Positions 34,718 to 42,903 of a stretch of DNA of 64,000 nucleotides are shown in pieces (within the stretch, counting starts at the first letter, position 1; every line of letters begins with the position of its first letter). This DNA is from Lachnospiraceae bacterium. GTDB taxonomy: Bacteria > Bacillota > Clostridia > Lachnospirales > Lachnospiraceae. Under the pieces are notes generated by a model that saw nothing but the letters and a program-made list of their open reading frames with translations, was not told where the DNA came from and did not search any database. Position numbers and translations under genes: made by a program. The stretch covers positions 185,543-249,542 of the forward strand of contig CAJTAL010000002.1 of the NCBI GenBank assembly GCA_910574285.1. Direction: 5' to 3'.

Positions 34718-35383
34718 ATGAAAAAAATAGATAAAATTGTAGATTATTTGATAAGAGAAAAAGTAAGTACAACAGAAGTTGCAGATGCGCTTGGAAAAGC
34801 AGGTGCGATATCTGGTATAGAGCCACTAAATAGAGGACACTATCAAGTCGGAAGGATAAAGTGGGTTTATGCATGTGAAGAGAGTAACTGGACCATTCAT
34901 GATCAAATCAAGGATATTGAGGAGAATCATGTTATATTTATTGATTCTTTTCAATGTTTCGATCGAGCGCTTGTAGGTGAGTTAGTATGCAAATATCTAT
35001 TTGTTTATCGCAGGGCCAGAGCAGTTATTGTACGTGGAAAAGTCCGTGATGCTGCAGGGCTTATGCAGGAGAATTGGCCAATCTGGTGTACTGGCTGCAA
35101 TCCAATAGGGTGTTTCAAGAATAAGCCAGAGAAGGATATTAGTGAATCTTTGAAAATGGAGTATCGTGAAAAATATGACGGGGGTATAGCGATCTGCGAT
35201 GATTGTGGAGTTGTTGTGATTCCGGAGAAAAAAGCCGATATTGATTTACTGAATTCTCTATATCGTATTGGAAAGCAAGAAGAAATTTGGTTTGATCGTT
35301 TAGATCATTACAATGAAAATACATATGAAATTGTTTGTGAAAAAAAGTATTTGAAGGATAAATTTTACATGGAAAAGAAGTAA
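34718..35383 (+). CDS. RraA-like / HMG-aldolase-family protein
   Basis: Protein of 221 residues resembling RraA and class II HMG/CHA aldolases: T-T-E-V-A-D-A-L-G-K-A-G and the family G-K-V-R-D-A-A-G-L with W-P-I-W-C-T-G-C-N-P. Members either act as pyruvate aldolases/decarboxylases or as RNase E regulators; a catalytic role fits this cluster. It carries extra cysteines (C-T-G-C-N-P-I-G-C, C-D-D-C-G). Ribosome site is weak. Confidence 0.75.
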   Translation: MKKIDKIVDYLIREKVSTTEVADALGKAGAISGIEPLNRGHYQVGRIKWVYACEESNWTIHDQIKDIEENHVIFIDSFQCFDRALVGELVCKYLFVYRRARAVIVRGKVRDAAGLMQENWPIWCTGCNPIGCFKNKPEKDISESLKMEYREKYDGGIAICDDCGVVVIPEKKADIDLLNSLYRIGKQEEIWFDRLDHYNENTYEIVCEKKYLKDKFYMEKK

Positions 35384-35447
35384 AAGCTCCAAAAATGTGA
35401 GGTTAAGACTTATATTAAGCTAAAAACTGTTTTGAAAAGAGACGTAA

Positions 35448-36551
35448 ATGGAAAAATATACATTTGTTACACGATCATCGATGCCTTCATATGAAGAGTA
35501 CTGCAAAGCTATTCGTCCTTTATGGGATAGCCGTTTGCTTACGAATATGGGAGAGTACCATCAAAAACTAGAACAAGAATTGAAAAAATATTTAAATGTA
35601 CCAGAAGTTTCATTGACGGTAAATGGACATATGGCGCTGGAATTAGCTATTCAGTCTTTCAATTTTCCTGAAAATGCTGAAGTAATTACAACACCATTTA
35701 CATTTATTTCAACAACACATGCTATTGTACGTAATCATCTATGTCCTGTGTTTTGTGATGTGAAGGAAACAGATGGTACGATTGACGAGACCAAAATAGA
35801 AGAATTGATAACAGAGAAAACAGTAGCAATTCTACCAGTACACGTATATGGGCATATTTGTAATGTGGAGGCTATACAAGAAATTGCAGAAAAATATAAT
35901 TTAAAAGTTATTTACGATGCGGCTCATGCATTTGGGGAGTCGTATAAAGGAATAGGTGTTGCAAATTTTGGTGACGCATCAGCATTTAGCTTTCATGCGA
36001 CAAAAGTTTTTAATACGATAGAAGGTGGAGCAGTAACAGCAAGAGATCATAGAATTTATGAAAAATTATATGATTTAAAGAATTTTGGCATCCGAGGAGA
36101 GGAATTAGTTGTTTCAGTCGGGGCAAACGCAAAAATGAACGAGTTTGCAGCAATTATGGGATTGTGTAATTTAAAACATATAACGGAAGCAATTGATGAT
36201 AGGAAAAGAATTTATGAATTTTATTTAAAAGAAATACAGGAGGTAAAGGGGATACGGATTTTTGAAATAGACAAAAATATAGTACAGAACTATGCGTATT
36301 TTCCTATTGTTGTGTCAGAGAAATATATAATGGAAAGAGATGAATTGTATAAACAATTGATACAACATGGAATATACGCAAGAAAATATTTCTTTCCACT
36401 AACAGTGGATCAGGTTTGTTTCAAAAATAAATACAGAAATTTGCCACTTCCTGTGGCACATTCTCTAACCAAAAAGATATTAGTGCTTCCAATTTTTGAA
36501 GGAATGAAAGAGGATATACAAAAGAAAATTTTACGAGTGATAAGGGGATAA
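35448..36551 (+). CDS. DegT/DnrJ/EryC1/StrS-family aminotransferase
   Basis: PLP enzyme of 367 residues: N-G-H-M-A-L-E-L-A (PLP phosphate site), P-F-T-F-I-S-T-T-H-A, Y-D-A-A-H-A-F-G and the Schiff-base Lys186 in S-F-H-A-T-K-V-F-N. This family makes amino-deoxy sugars (NDP-sugar ketone plus glutamate). It may provide the amine acylated by an ATP-grasp ligase. GAGACG precedes the ATG weakly. Confidence 0.92.
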   Translation: MEKYTFVTRSSMPSYEEYCKAIRPLWDSRLLTNMGEYHQKLEQELKKYLNVPEVSLTVNGHMALELAIQSFNFPENAEVITTPFTFISTTHAIVRNHLCPVFCDVKETDGTIDETKIEELITEKTVAILPVHVYGHICNVEAIQEIAEKYNLKVIYDAAHAFGESYKGIGVANFGDASAFSFHATKVFNTIEGGAVTARDHRIYEKLYDLKNFGIRGEELVVSVGANAKMNEFAAIMGLCNLKHITEAIDDRKRIYEFYLKEIQEVKGIRIFEIDKNIVQNYAYFPIVVSEKYIMERDELYKQLIQHGIYARKYFFPLTVDQVCFKNKYRNLPLPVAHSLTKKILVLPIFEGMKEDIQKKILRVIRG

Positions 36552-36635
36552 GATTTTAGGAAGATAATGAGATTTTATGTAGAGAAAATAGATCAATATT
36601 ATTATAGAAAGTGTAGGGAAGCTTAACAAAAAATA

Positions 36636-37865
36636 ATGGATAACAGAAAAAAAATATATTTTATGAAAAAGAAAAGTGAGGAATGTTATAAACTATGTAC
36701 TCCATGCTATTTGATTGATAAAGACCAGTTTTTATCTAATTTATTCATTATTAGAAATAATTTTCAAAAAGAGTGGGGGAAAAATGTATTATTAGGATAT
36801 TCTATAAAAACAAATCATCAATCCATATTAATGCAATTGGCTAGAAGGGAAGGAATGGTTGCGGAAGCAGTGTCGGATGATGAATATGATTATGCTATAA
36901 AACTAGGGTATGATAAAAAGCAAATCATTTTTAATGGTCCTCAAAAAAGTAGCCAATATTTAATACATGCATTAAATAATAATAGTATTGTTAATATTGA
37001 TAATCTAGAAGAGATTAATATAATTGAACAACATTATAACGAGATTACACAACTTCATCCTAGAATTGGATTGAGAGTTAATTTTGATTTAGAATCAATA
37101 TGTGAAGGTGAAACAACTGCGGGGTTACTTGGGAGTAGATTTGGATTAAACGTCGAAAACGGGGAGTTTGAAACAGCTATAAATAAATTATTGGATTTGC
37201 GAATGAAAATTAAAGGAATACATTTACATTATAGCACAAAAACCAGAAGTTTAAAAGTCTTTGAAAAATTAGCCGAAAAAGCTTGTGATGTAAGCAGAAA
37301 GTTTAATTTGATTTCAGATATTCAATATATTGATATAGGAGGTGGATTCTGGGGAGGAAGAGTTTTGGAAGGAAAACCATTGATGGAGGAGTATAGTAAA
37401 ATAATTTCAGAAGTTTTAAAAAGATATTTTGATCCTAAAAATGTAATGATAATTTTGGAGCCAGGTGCTGCATTGCTTGCGACTGCTATATCATATTATA
37501 GTAAAATTAAAAATATAAGAAAAGTAAAAGATGTAATATATTTGACTAGTGATGGGAGCTTATTGCATATTAATCCATTTTTTATTCAACGAGAAGTCGA
37601 TTATAAGGTGTATGCGTCGGGTGAAAATAGAATTCTAAAACAAATTATATGCGGAGCGACATGTTTAGAAAAAGATAGAATAGTTTGTCTGGAAAATGAA
37701 AGAGAATTAAAAATAGGAGATTATATTCAAATAAATCATGTTGGGGCGTATACGATGGGATTTAATAATTGTTTTATTAATTGTCCGCCCTACATATATT
37801 TGAAGGAAAACAAGGAAATTGTTTTAATTAGAGGTAAGAATAGGCATTTATTATTTGATATTTAA
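36636..37865 (+). CDS. DapDC-like PLP decarboxylase (fold-type III)
   Basis: Protein of 409 residues related to diaminopimelate/ornithine decarboxylases. PLP Lys58 in G-Y-S-I-K-T-N, then S-R-F-G, H-L-H-Y-S, I-D-I-G-G-G-F, L-E-P-G-A-A-L and C-G-A-T-C. The dimer-interface Cys and PLP-phosphate Gly-rich loop are present. It probably acts on a specialised carboxylated amino compound for the glycan rather than on lysine synthesis, since it sits inside the glycan locus; that is inferred. No strong ribosome site. Confidence 0.85.
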   Translation: MDNRKKIYFMKKKSEECYKLCTPCYLIDKDQFLSNLFIIRNNFQKEWGKNVLLGYSIKTNHQSILMQLARREGMVAEAVSDDEYDYAIKLGYDKKQIIFNGPQKSSQYLIHALNNNSIVNIDNLEEINIIEQHYNEITQLHPRIGLRVNFDLESICEGETTAGLLGSRFGLNVENGEFETAINKLLDLRMKIKGIHLHYSTKTRSLKVFEKLAEKACDVSRKFNLISDIQYIDIGGGFWGGRVLEGKPLMEEYSKIISEVLKRYFDPKNVMIILEPGAALLATAISYYSKIKNIRKVKDVIYLTSDGSLLHINPFFIQREVDYKVYASGENRILKQIICGATCLEKDRIVCLENERELKIGDYIQINHVGAYTMGFNNCFINCPPYIYLKENKEIVLIRGKNRHLLFDI

Positions 37866-37886
37866 AAATATTGATGGAAGTGAAAA

Positions 37887-38942
37887 ATGAAGTTGCATAT
37901 TTTGTTAACATCTGTTGGAAGAAGAGGATATCTTGTAAAATATTTTAAAGATGCATTAGGGGATGGGGGAAAAATTTATGCTGCAAATAGTATAAAATGT
38001 TCAGCATTTGTTTATGCAGATCAAACAGTTATTACGCCGCTTATATATGATGAAAAATATATAAAATTTTTAAAAGATTATTGCATAGATAATAATATAA
38101 ACGCTATAATTTCTCTATTTGATATTGATCTTTTAATGTTGGCAAAGCATAAGAAGGAATTTGTAGATATAGGAGTTACTGTAATTGTTTCAAGTGAAAA
38201 AGTAATAGAAATATGTAATGATAAATGGAAAACATATAAGTTTTTAAAAAGCAAAGGTTTCTATACCCCCGATACATACATAAATGTAGATGAGGCATTG
38301 AAGAGTATAGCATATGGAACATTACAATATCCTATAGTGTTAAAACCACGTTGGGGGATGGGGTCTATAGCAGTATATACGGTAGAAAATGATTTAGAAT
38401 TGAGAGTTCTTTATGAAAAAGTCGAGAATCAAATAAAAGATACTTATTTAAAATTTGAATCAGATAGTACAATGGGGAATAATGTACTTATTCAAGAAAA
38501 GGTGAGAGGACAAGAGTATGGTATGGATATTATTAATGACCTTAAAGGGGAATTCCAGATAAATGTAGTAAAGAAAAAATATGCAATGAGATCAGGTGAA
38601 ACAGATTGTGCAATAACAGTTCAAGATAGAGGGTTAGAAAAATACGGAGAAAAGATATCAACTCTTTTAAAGCATATTGGGAATTTAGATGTAGACATTA
38701 TTTATGACGGAGAAAAATCGTATATTTTGGACATGAATGCCAGATTTGGAGGAGGATATCCATTTACGCATGCCGCGGGAGTAGATCTGCCGAGGGCAAT
38801 TATTGCATGGCTAAATAATGATAAGTGTAATGAAGAATGGTTAAAAGTAAAATATAATGTGTTTGCCTATAAAGATATTTCAATTACTAAAGAATTAATT
38901 AAGTATGGTGATAATGAAATAAAGTCATGCGAAAAAAGATAG
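37887..38942 (+). CDS. second ATP-grasp ligase (CarB-like)
   Basis: Protein of 351 residues with M-K-L-H-I-L-L-T-S-V-G-R-R-G-Y at the N-terminus. The ATP-grasp core has V-L-K-P-R-W-G-M-G-S, L-I-Q-E-K-V-R-G-Q-E-Y-G-M-D and the metal site L-D-M-N-A-R-F-G-G-G-Y-P. It differs clearly from the ligase at 32791, so two separate condensations are likely. It ends with a charged tail. GGAAGTG precedes the ATG. Confidence 0.88.
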   Translation: MKLHILLTSVGRRGYLVKYFKDALGDGGKIYAANSIKCSAFVYADQTVITPLIYDEKYIKFLKDYCIDNNINAIISLFDIDLLMLAKHKKEFVDIGVTVIVSSEKVIEICNDKWKTYKFLKSKGFYTPDTYINVDEALKSIAYGTLQYPIVLKPRWGMGSIAVYTVENDLELRVLYEKVENQIKDTYLKFESDSTMGNNVLIQEKVRGQEYGMDIINDLKGEFQINVVKKKYAMRSGETDCAITVQDRGLEKYGEKISTLLKHIGNLDVDIIYDGEKSYILDMNARFGGGYPFTHAAGVDLPRAIIAWLNNDKCNEEWLKVKYNVFAYKDISITKELIKYGDNEIKSCEKR

Positions 38943-38943
38943 T

Positions 38944-39075
38944 ATGCAAGTCATAATGGACAAGGTGGCATTCTTTGGAATATTTAATATAGAAAATACG
39001 GGTGATTCTCTAAAAGTATTCAAAGATGATTTGGAAAAGAGGGGTATTACAACGCTGGTCAGATATGAGAAATAA
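38944..39075 (+). CDS. short ORF, possible gene remnant in a 305-bp gap
   Basis: A 43-residue frame starting two bases after the ATP-grasp stop, reading M-Q-V-I-M-D-K-V-A-F-F-G-I-F and ending V-R-Y-E-K. It is overall plausible coding sequence but ends abruptly, and the remaining gap (39076-39247) shows nothing. It could be the remnant of a deleted gene. I do not recognise it reliably. Confidence 0.3.
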   Translation: MQVIMDKVAFFGIFNIENTGDSLKVFKDDLEKRGITTLVRYEK

Positions 39076-39247
39076 ATTCTGGATTAAATAATAAGACAGG
39101 AATAATCGTGTTTTCTATGAAGATGTAGAATTCTTTAGGAAGAGCTTGTGAATAGCATGTCTGATTTTCTTTGAGTGGTGATAAATATTATAAGTTGTTT
39201 TGAGCAGTTCTTCAGTGAGATAAAAGATTGGAGGGGATAAGGCTAAT

Positions 39248-40318
39248 ATGAAAGAATACCATAATTATTTTCAGGAGATGATAGAAATATATAAGCGCTT
39301 GTCAGATGAGGAATCGAAAAAAATCTTTGAAGCAAGAATTGCATATATGTTAGATAATAATAAAGATAACTATATAAAAGCAATAAGTGACATTTACCGT
39401 GATTGGACGATTTTAGAGATCGAAGAAGAACTAAAATCTAATCAGGAAATTATTTTATTTGGATGCGGTCATGATGGAAGACAAGCGTGTACGCTGCTAA
39501 TGTGGGGAGGATATAAAATATCATATTATTGTGATAATTACCGATACGGAAAAGTTATTGATGGAAGACAGGTTTTGTCAGTGGATGAGGTGGTAAAAGA
39601 GCATGGAAATGCTCTTGTTATTATTGCATCTTCTAAATATGGAGAGGAAATGTATATTCAACTAGTAAAGAATGGTTTTTATTATCAGAATATTTTGTTG
39701 CCTAAATATAAAGAAATCATAGGTATAAGAGGAAAGCAGTATTTTGATGTATTTGAACCGCTGACAGATGAAATATATATTGATGCAGGAGCATTTGATG
39801 GAGGAACGGTCTTAGATTTTTATGATTGGACAAAAGGAAGGTATCAGAGAATATATGCTTTTGAGCCGATTAAAGATATGTGTAAAATCATTTCTGAGAA
39901 AGTGGAAAAAGCAAAGATAAAAAATATACAGATCATAAATAAGGCGGTTTGGGAAGAAGAAGGAATATTGAATTTTTCTGAAAATGGAGCGGGAAGCGGA
40001 GTAAATAGTGATGGTGATATGGTAGTACAGGGAGTGAATATCGATTCTGTGATAAATCAGGAAAAAGTTACATTTATTAAGATGGATGTTGAAGGAAGTG
40101 AATTGGGAGCGCTGAAGGGAGCTGAGAAAACAATTAGGATAAATAAGCCCAGACTAGCAATTTGCATATATCATAAGAAGATGGATCTGCTTGAAATAGC
40201 ATCATATCTTTTGAAAGTGGTTCCGGAGTATAATTTTTATATACGTCAATATTGGTCAAATATGTGGGAAACGGTGCTATATGCATATGTACCCCAATAC
40301 CAGAGTACGAAAGATTAA
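39248..40318 (+). CDS. FkbM-family methyltransferase with N-terminal Rossmann-like module
   Basis: Protein of 356 residues. Residues about 65-160 form a Rossmann-like module (I-I-L-F-G-C-G-H-D-G-R). The C-terminal FkbM methyltransferase has I-Y-I-D-A-G-A-F-D-G-G-T, A-F-E-P and I-K-M-D-V-E-G-S-E. It likely O-methylates a sugar hydroxyl using SAM. A close architectural relative is encoded at 55737. Weak GGGGATAAGG ribosome site. Confidence 0.88.
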   Translation: MKEYHNYFQEMIEIYKRLSDEESKKIFEARIAYMLDNNKDNYIKAISDIYRDWTILEIEEELKSNQEIILFGCGHDGRQACTLLMWGGYKISYYCDNYRYGKVIDGRQVLSVDEVVKEHGNALVIIASSKYGEEMYIQLVKNGFYYQNILLPKYKEIIGIRGKQYFDVFEPLTDEIYIDAGAFDGGTVLDFYDWTKGRYQRIYAFEPIKDMCKIISEKVEKAKIKNIQIINKAVWEEEGILNFSENGAGSGVNSDGDMVVQGVNIDSVINQEKVTFIKMDVEGSELGALKGAEKTIRINKPRLAICIYHKKMDLLEIASYLLKVVPEYNFYIRQYWSNMWETVLYAYVPQYQSTKD

Positions 40319-40359
40319 GGATAGGAATAAAAGAAAGTGGAAGAGTGAACGGTGGAAGT

Positions 40360-41499
40360 ATGAGCAAGACAGATGTATTGTTTTCGAACTGTGTGCTGGT
40401 TGATAATCAATTATTTGTTATAGATACACAGAGCGGATTGCCGGCAATAATGAACCCGATAAGTGGAAAGTTAACCTATTGCGAAGTGTTTCAGAATTTT
40501 ATATGGAAAGACGGCGATGTGATAGATTTTATGAAAGAATATGAAGGCGATATATATGCTTTGGAAATGACGGGAGACAATTTAGTTATATTTGATCTGC
40601 AGAAACAACAATGCATTTATATTTCGTTGAATTGTAATTACCATGAGTGGGGAAATTTCGTTGCTTTTGAGAGAATTGGTTCTGATTTCTATATTTTTCC
40701 CAAGTATGGAAATAAAATTTATACATTTAATGCAAAAGATAGGAAGATAGTAGTAATAGAAGGCCCATTAGGTGAAAAAGAAGAAATACAGTGTGCTTGT
40801 AGAGATAAAAATCAAGAAAGGCTTTTGTCTCAGGATGGAAGTAAATTATATATCTATAATTTATTGGAGAATAAATGGAAAATCTATAATTTTAATAGAG
40901 GTATAAGAGACTGTATTAACTGCATATCGAGAGGTGAAAGTATTTATTTTATAAATATTCTTGGAATTCTTTATAAGTGGAATATTGATGAAGAAGGGAT
41001 CCAAGAAATTACGACACTAGAAAGGCTATTTTCTGAGACAGAAACCGTGTCCAGAATTGTGAGCGCAGGAAATAGTTTAATTATTTTACCTTCAGTGGGA
41101 AGAGATATTAAAATAATGAATTTATTAACGAGTGAAATGGAGATATATCATGATTATCCAGTAGATTTTGTTTATTATGACATAGAGTGGTCAAAATATT
41201 ATGGGAATTGTGAAGACGAAGAATATTATTATTTTGCGATGCGTAGAGGGAATTATTTTTTGAAGATCCGTAAAGCGGATGGTAAGTTTTTTTGGATAAA
41301 ACCAAGGATACCTGACGAAAAAAAAAGAAATGATTTTTTGATTCAGTATCAAATGAAAAGTTATTCGTATAATAAAGAAAAAATACTATATGAGGATACA
41401 GGATATTTGGCCAGTTGGTTAAAATATATGTTGGTCGATAATAGTATTAGTAATAATTGTACGGGTATTGGTAAGAAAATATATGGTGAATGGGGATAA
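40360..41499 (+). CDS. beta-propeller-like protein, unknown function
   Basis: Protein of 379 residues with no signal peptide. It is made of repeating units with the pattern hydrophobic-Y/F-I-(x)-(N/D) and short strand-turn-strand segments (for example K-L-Y-I-Y-N-L-L-E-N-K-W, then S-I-Y-F-I-N-I-L-G-I-L-Y-K-W), as in Kelch/PQQ-type propellers. No catalytic motif recognised. It sits between a methyltransferase and a glycosyltransferase, suggesting a scaffold or glycan-recognition role. The frame is open from 40252, but ATG 40360 follows GGTGGAAG and avoids overlapping the methyltransferase. Confidence 0.7.
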   Translation: MSKTDVLFSNCVLVDNQLFVIDTQSGLPAIMNPISGKLTYCEVFQNFIWKDGDVIDFMKEYEGDIYALEMTGDNLVIFDLQKQQCIYISLNCNYHEWGNFVAFERIGSDFYIFPKYGNKIYTFNAKDRKIVVIEGPLGEKEEIQCACRDKNQERLLSQDGSKLYIYNLLENKWKIYNFNRGIRDCINCISRGESIYFINILGILYKWNIDEEGIQEITTLERLFSETETVSRIVSAGNSLIILPSVGRDIKIMNLLTSEMEIYHDYPVDFVYYDIEWSKYYGNCEDEEYYYFAMRRGNYFLKIRKADGKFFWIKPRIPDEKKRNDFLIQYQMKSYSYNKEKILYEDTGYLASWLKYMLVDNSISNNCTGIGKKIYGEWG

Positions 41500-41505
41500 G
41501 CGTGA

Positions 41506-42792
41506 ATGAAAAGTGATCTGCCGTTGGTTTCAATATGGTGTATGACATATAATCATAGAAATTATCTGAAAGATGCAATCGAAAGTTTTTTGCGACAGGA
41601 AACAGATTTTGAATATGAAATTATCATTCATGATGATGCGTCAACAGATGGGACAGATGAGATTATTAGTAAGTACATAGAAATGAATACTAAAAGAATT
41701 AAAGCTGTTATTCAACCGTATAATTTGTATAGTAGTCTGCCGATAAAGTCGTTTAATTTGCTTGTTGCGACGGCTTTAGAGGAAAAAACGTTAGGAAAAT
41801 ATGTAGCGTTATGTGAAGGTGATGATTTTTGGCTAGATCGTCATAAGCTACAATTGCAGGTGGATTATATGGAAGCCCATTCCGAATGTACTCTGACAGC
41901 TCATAATGGTGTGATATTGTATACTGATAATAGAATATCAATAGAAGCTATGGATCCGTATGGCTGTGATAAGGATTTATCAGTAGAAGAGTTGCTTATG
42001 TGGTATCATGGAAACATTCCGACAGCATCAATGGTTTTTAAGAGGGAATATGCGGTGCGAAAAGGTTTTTTTGCAGGGACAATGGCATCGGGTGATTGGG
42101 AGCAGCAATTATACTGTGCTGTAAAAGGAAGGGTTCACTATTTTGACAGAATTATGTCTTGTTATCGAGCTAATACTCCTGGTTCTTATACATGTACTGT
42201 TTGGGGAAATGACAGAAAAAGATATGGAATTAGATTAGATCAAATGTACTTTTTGCGATTATTTGATGAGTACACTAAGGGTGTCTATAGAGAATTTGTA
42301 AGTGAGAAATTATATCATATTTTAATAACGTTGTTTGAGGAAAACATAGATAGTGATATGGAGCAGTTTAAACAGATGTGTGATGAGCAGGGAAGACAAA
42401 AGGACATGGAATATAATAGATTTCTTTGTCAGATTGTTGAGGCATTTAATGGATTTAAAGAGAATGATTTCTGTGTAGAATACATAAAAGAATTTGTAAA
42501 GAGACATAAATATCTACTGATTATGGGAGATGGGTTTTATGGAAAGAAGATGGCAAAATCTTTGATAAATAGTAGTTTGGATTTTGATGGATTTTTGGTC
42601 TCAAATGGATATAAACAACATGAGGAAGAGTGTGGCAAACCTGTGTGGGAAATAAAGGCGTTACCTTTTGACAAGAATCAATGCGGGGTTATAGTCTCAG
42701 TCGGATTTGATAAGTATTCAGAGATGATACAAAATTTATTGCGATGTGGAATAAACAAATATACATATTTATATGGAATTATTGGTGATTAA
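41506..42792 (+). CDS. GT2 glycosyltransferase with C-terminal Rossmann-like module
   Basis: Protein of 428 residues. The N-terminal GT-A domain has S-I-W-C-M-T-Y-N-H, I-I-H-D-D-A-S-T-D-G-T and C-E-G-D-D-F-W (DxD-type). Residues about 325-428 form a Rossmann-like module starting L-L-I-M-G-D-G-F-Y-G-K-K. The coupling gap to the previous gene is 6 bases. Donor and acceptor not predictable. Confidence 0.88.
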   Translation: MKSDLPLVSIWCMTYNHRNYLKDAIESFLRQETDFEYEIIIHDDASTDGTDEIISKYIEMNTKRIKAVIQPYNLYSSLPIKSFNLLVATALEEKTLGKYVALCEGDDFWLDRHKLQLQVDYMEAHSECTLTAHNGVILYTDNRISIEAMDPYGCDKDLSVEELLMWYHGNIPTASMVFKREYAVRKGFFAGTMASGDWEQQLYCAVKGRVHYFDRIMSCYRANTPGSYTCTVWGNDRKRYGIRLDQMYFLRLFDEYTKGVYREFVSEKLYHILITLFEENIDSDMEQFKQMCDEQGRQKDMEYNRFLCQIVEAFNGFKENDFCVEYIKEFVKRHKYLLIMGDGFYGKKMAKSLINSSLDFDGFLVSNGYKQHEEECGKPVWEIKALPFDKNQCGVIVSVGFDKYSEMIQNLLRCGINKYTYLYGIIGD

Positions 42793-42903
42793 AAAGGCAC
42801 AATCAAGAGAGATTTATAGAATTATAAGCGACTTTGAGACTTAATCGTATAGGTGGATATTTTTTATGTGTTTGAGTGGAATATAGAAAATTAGGAGTAG
42901 GAT

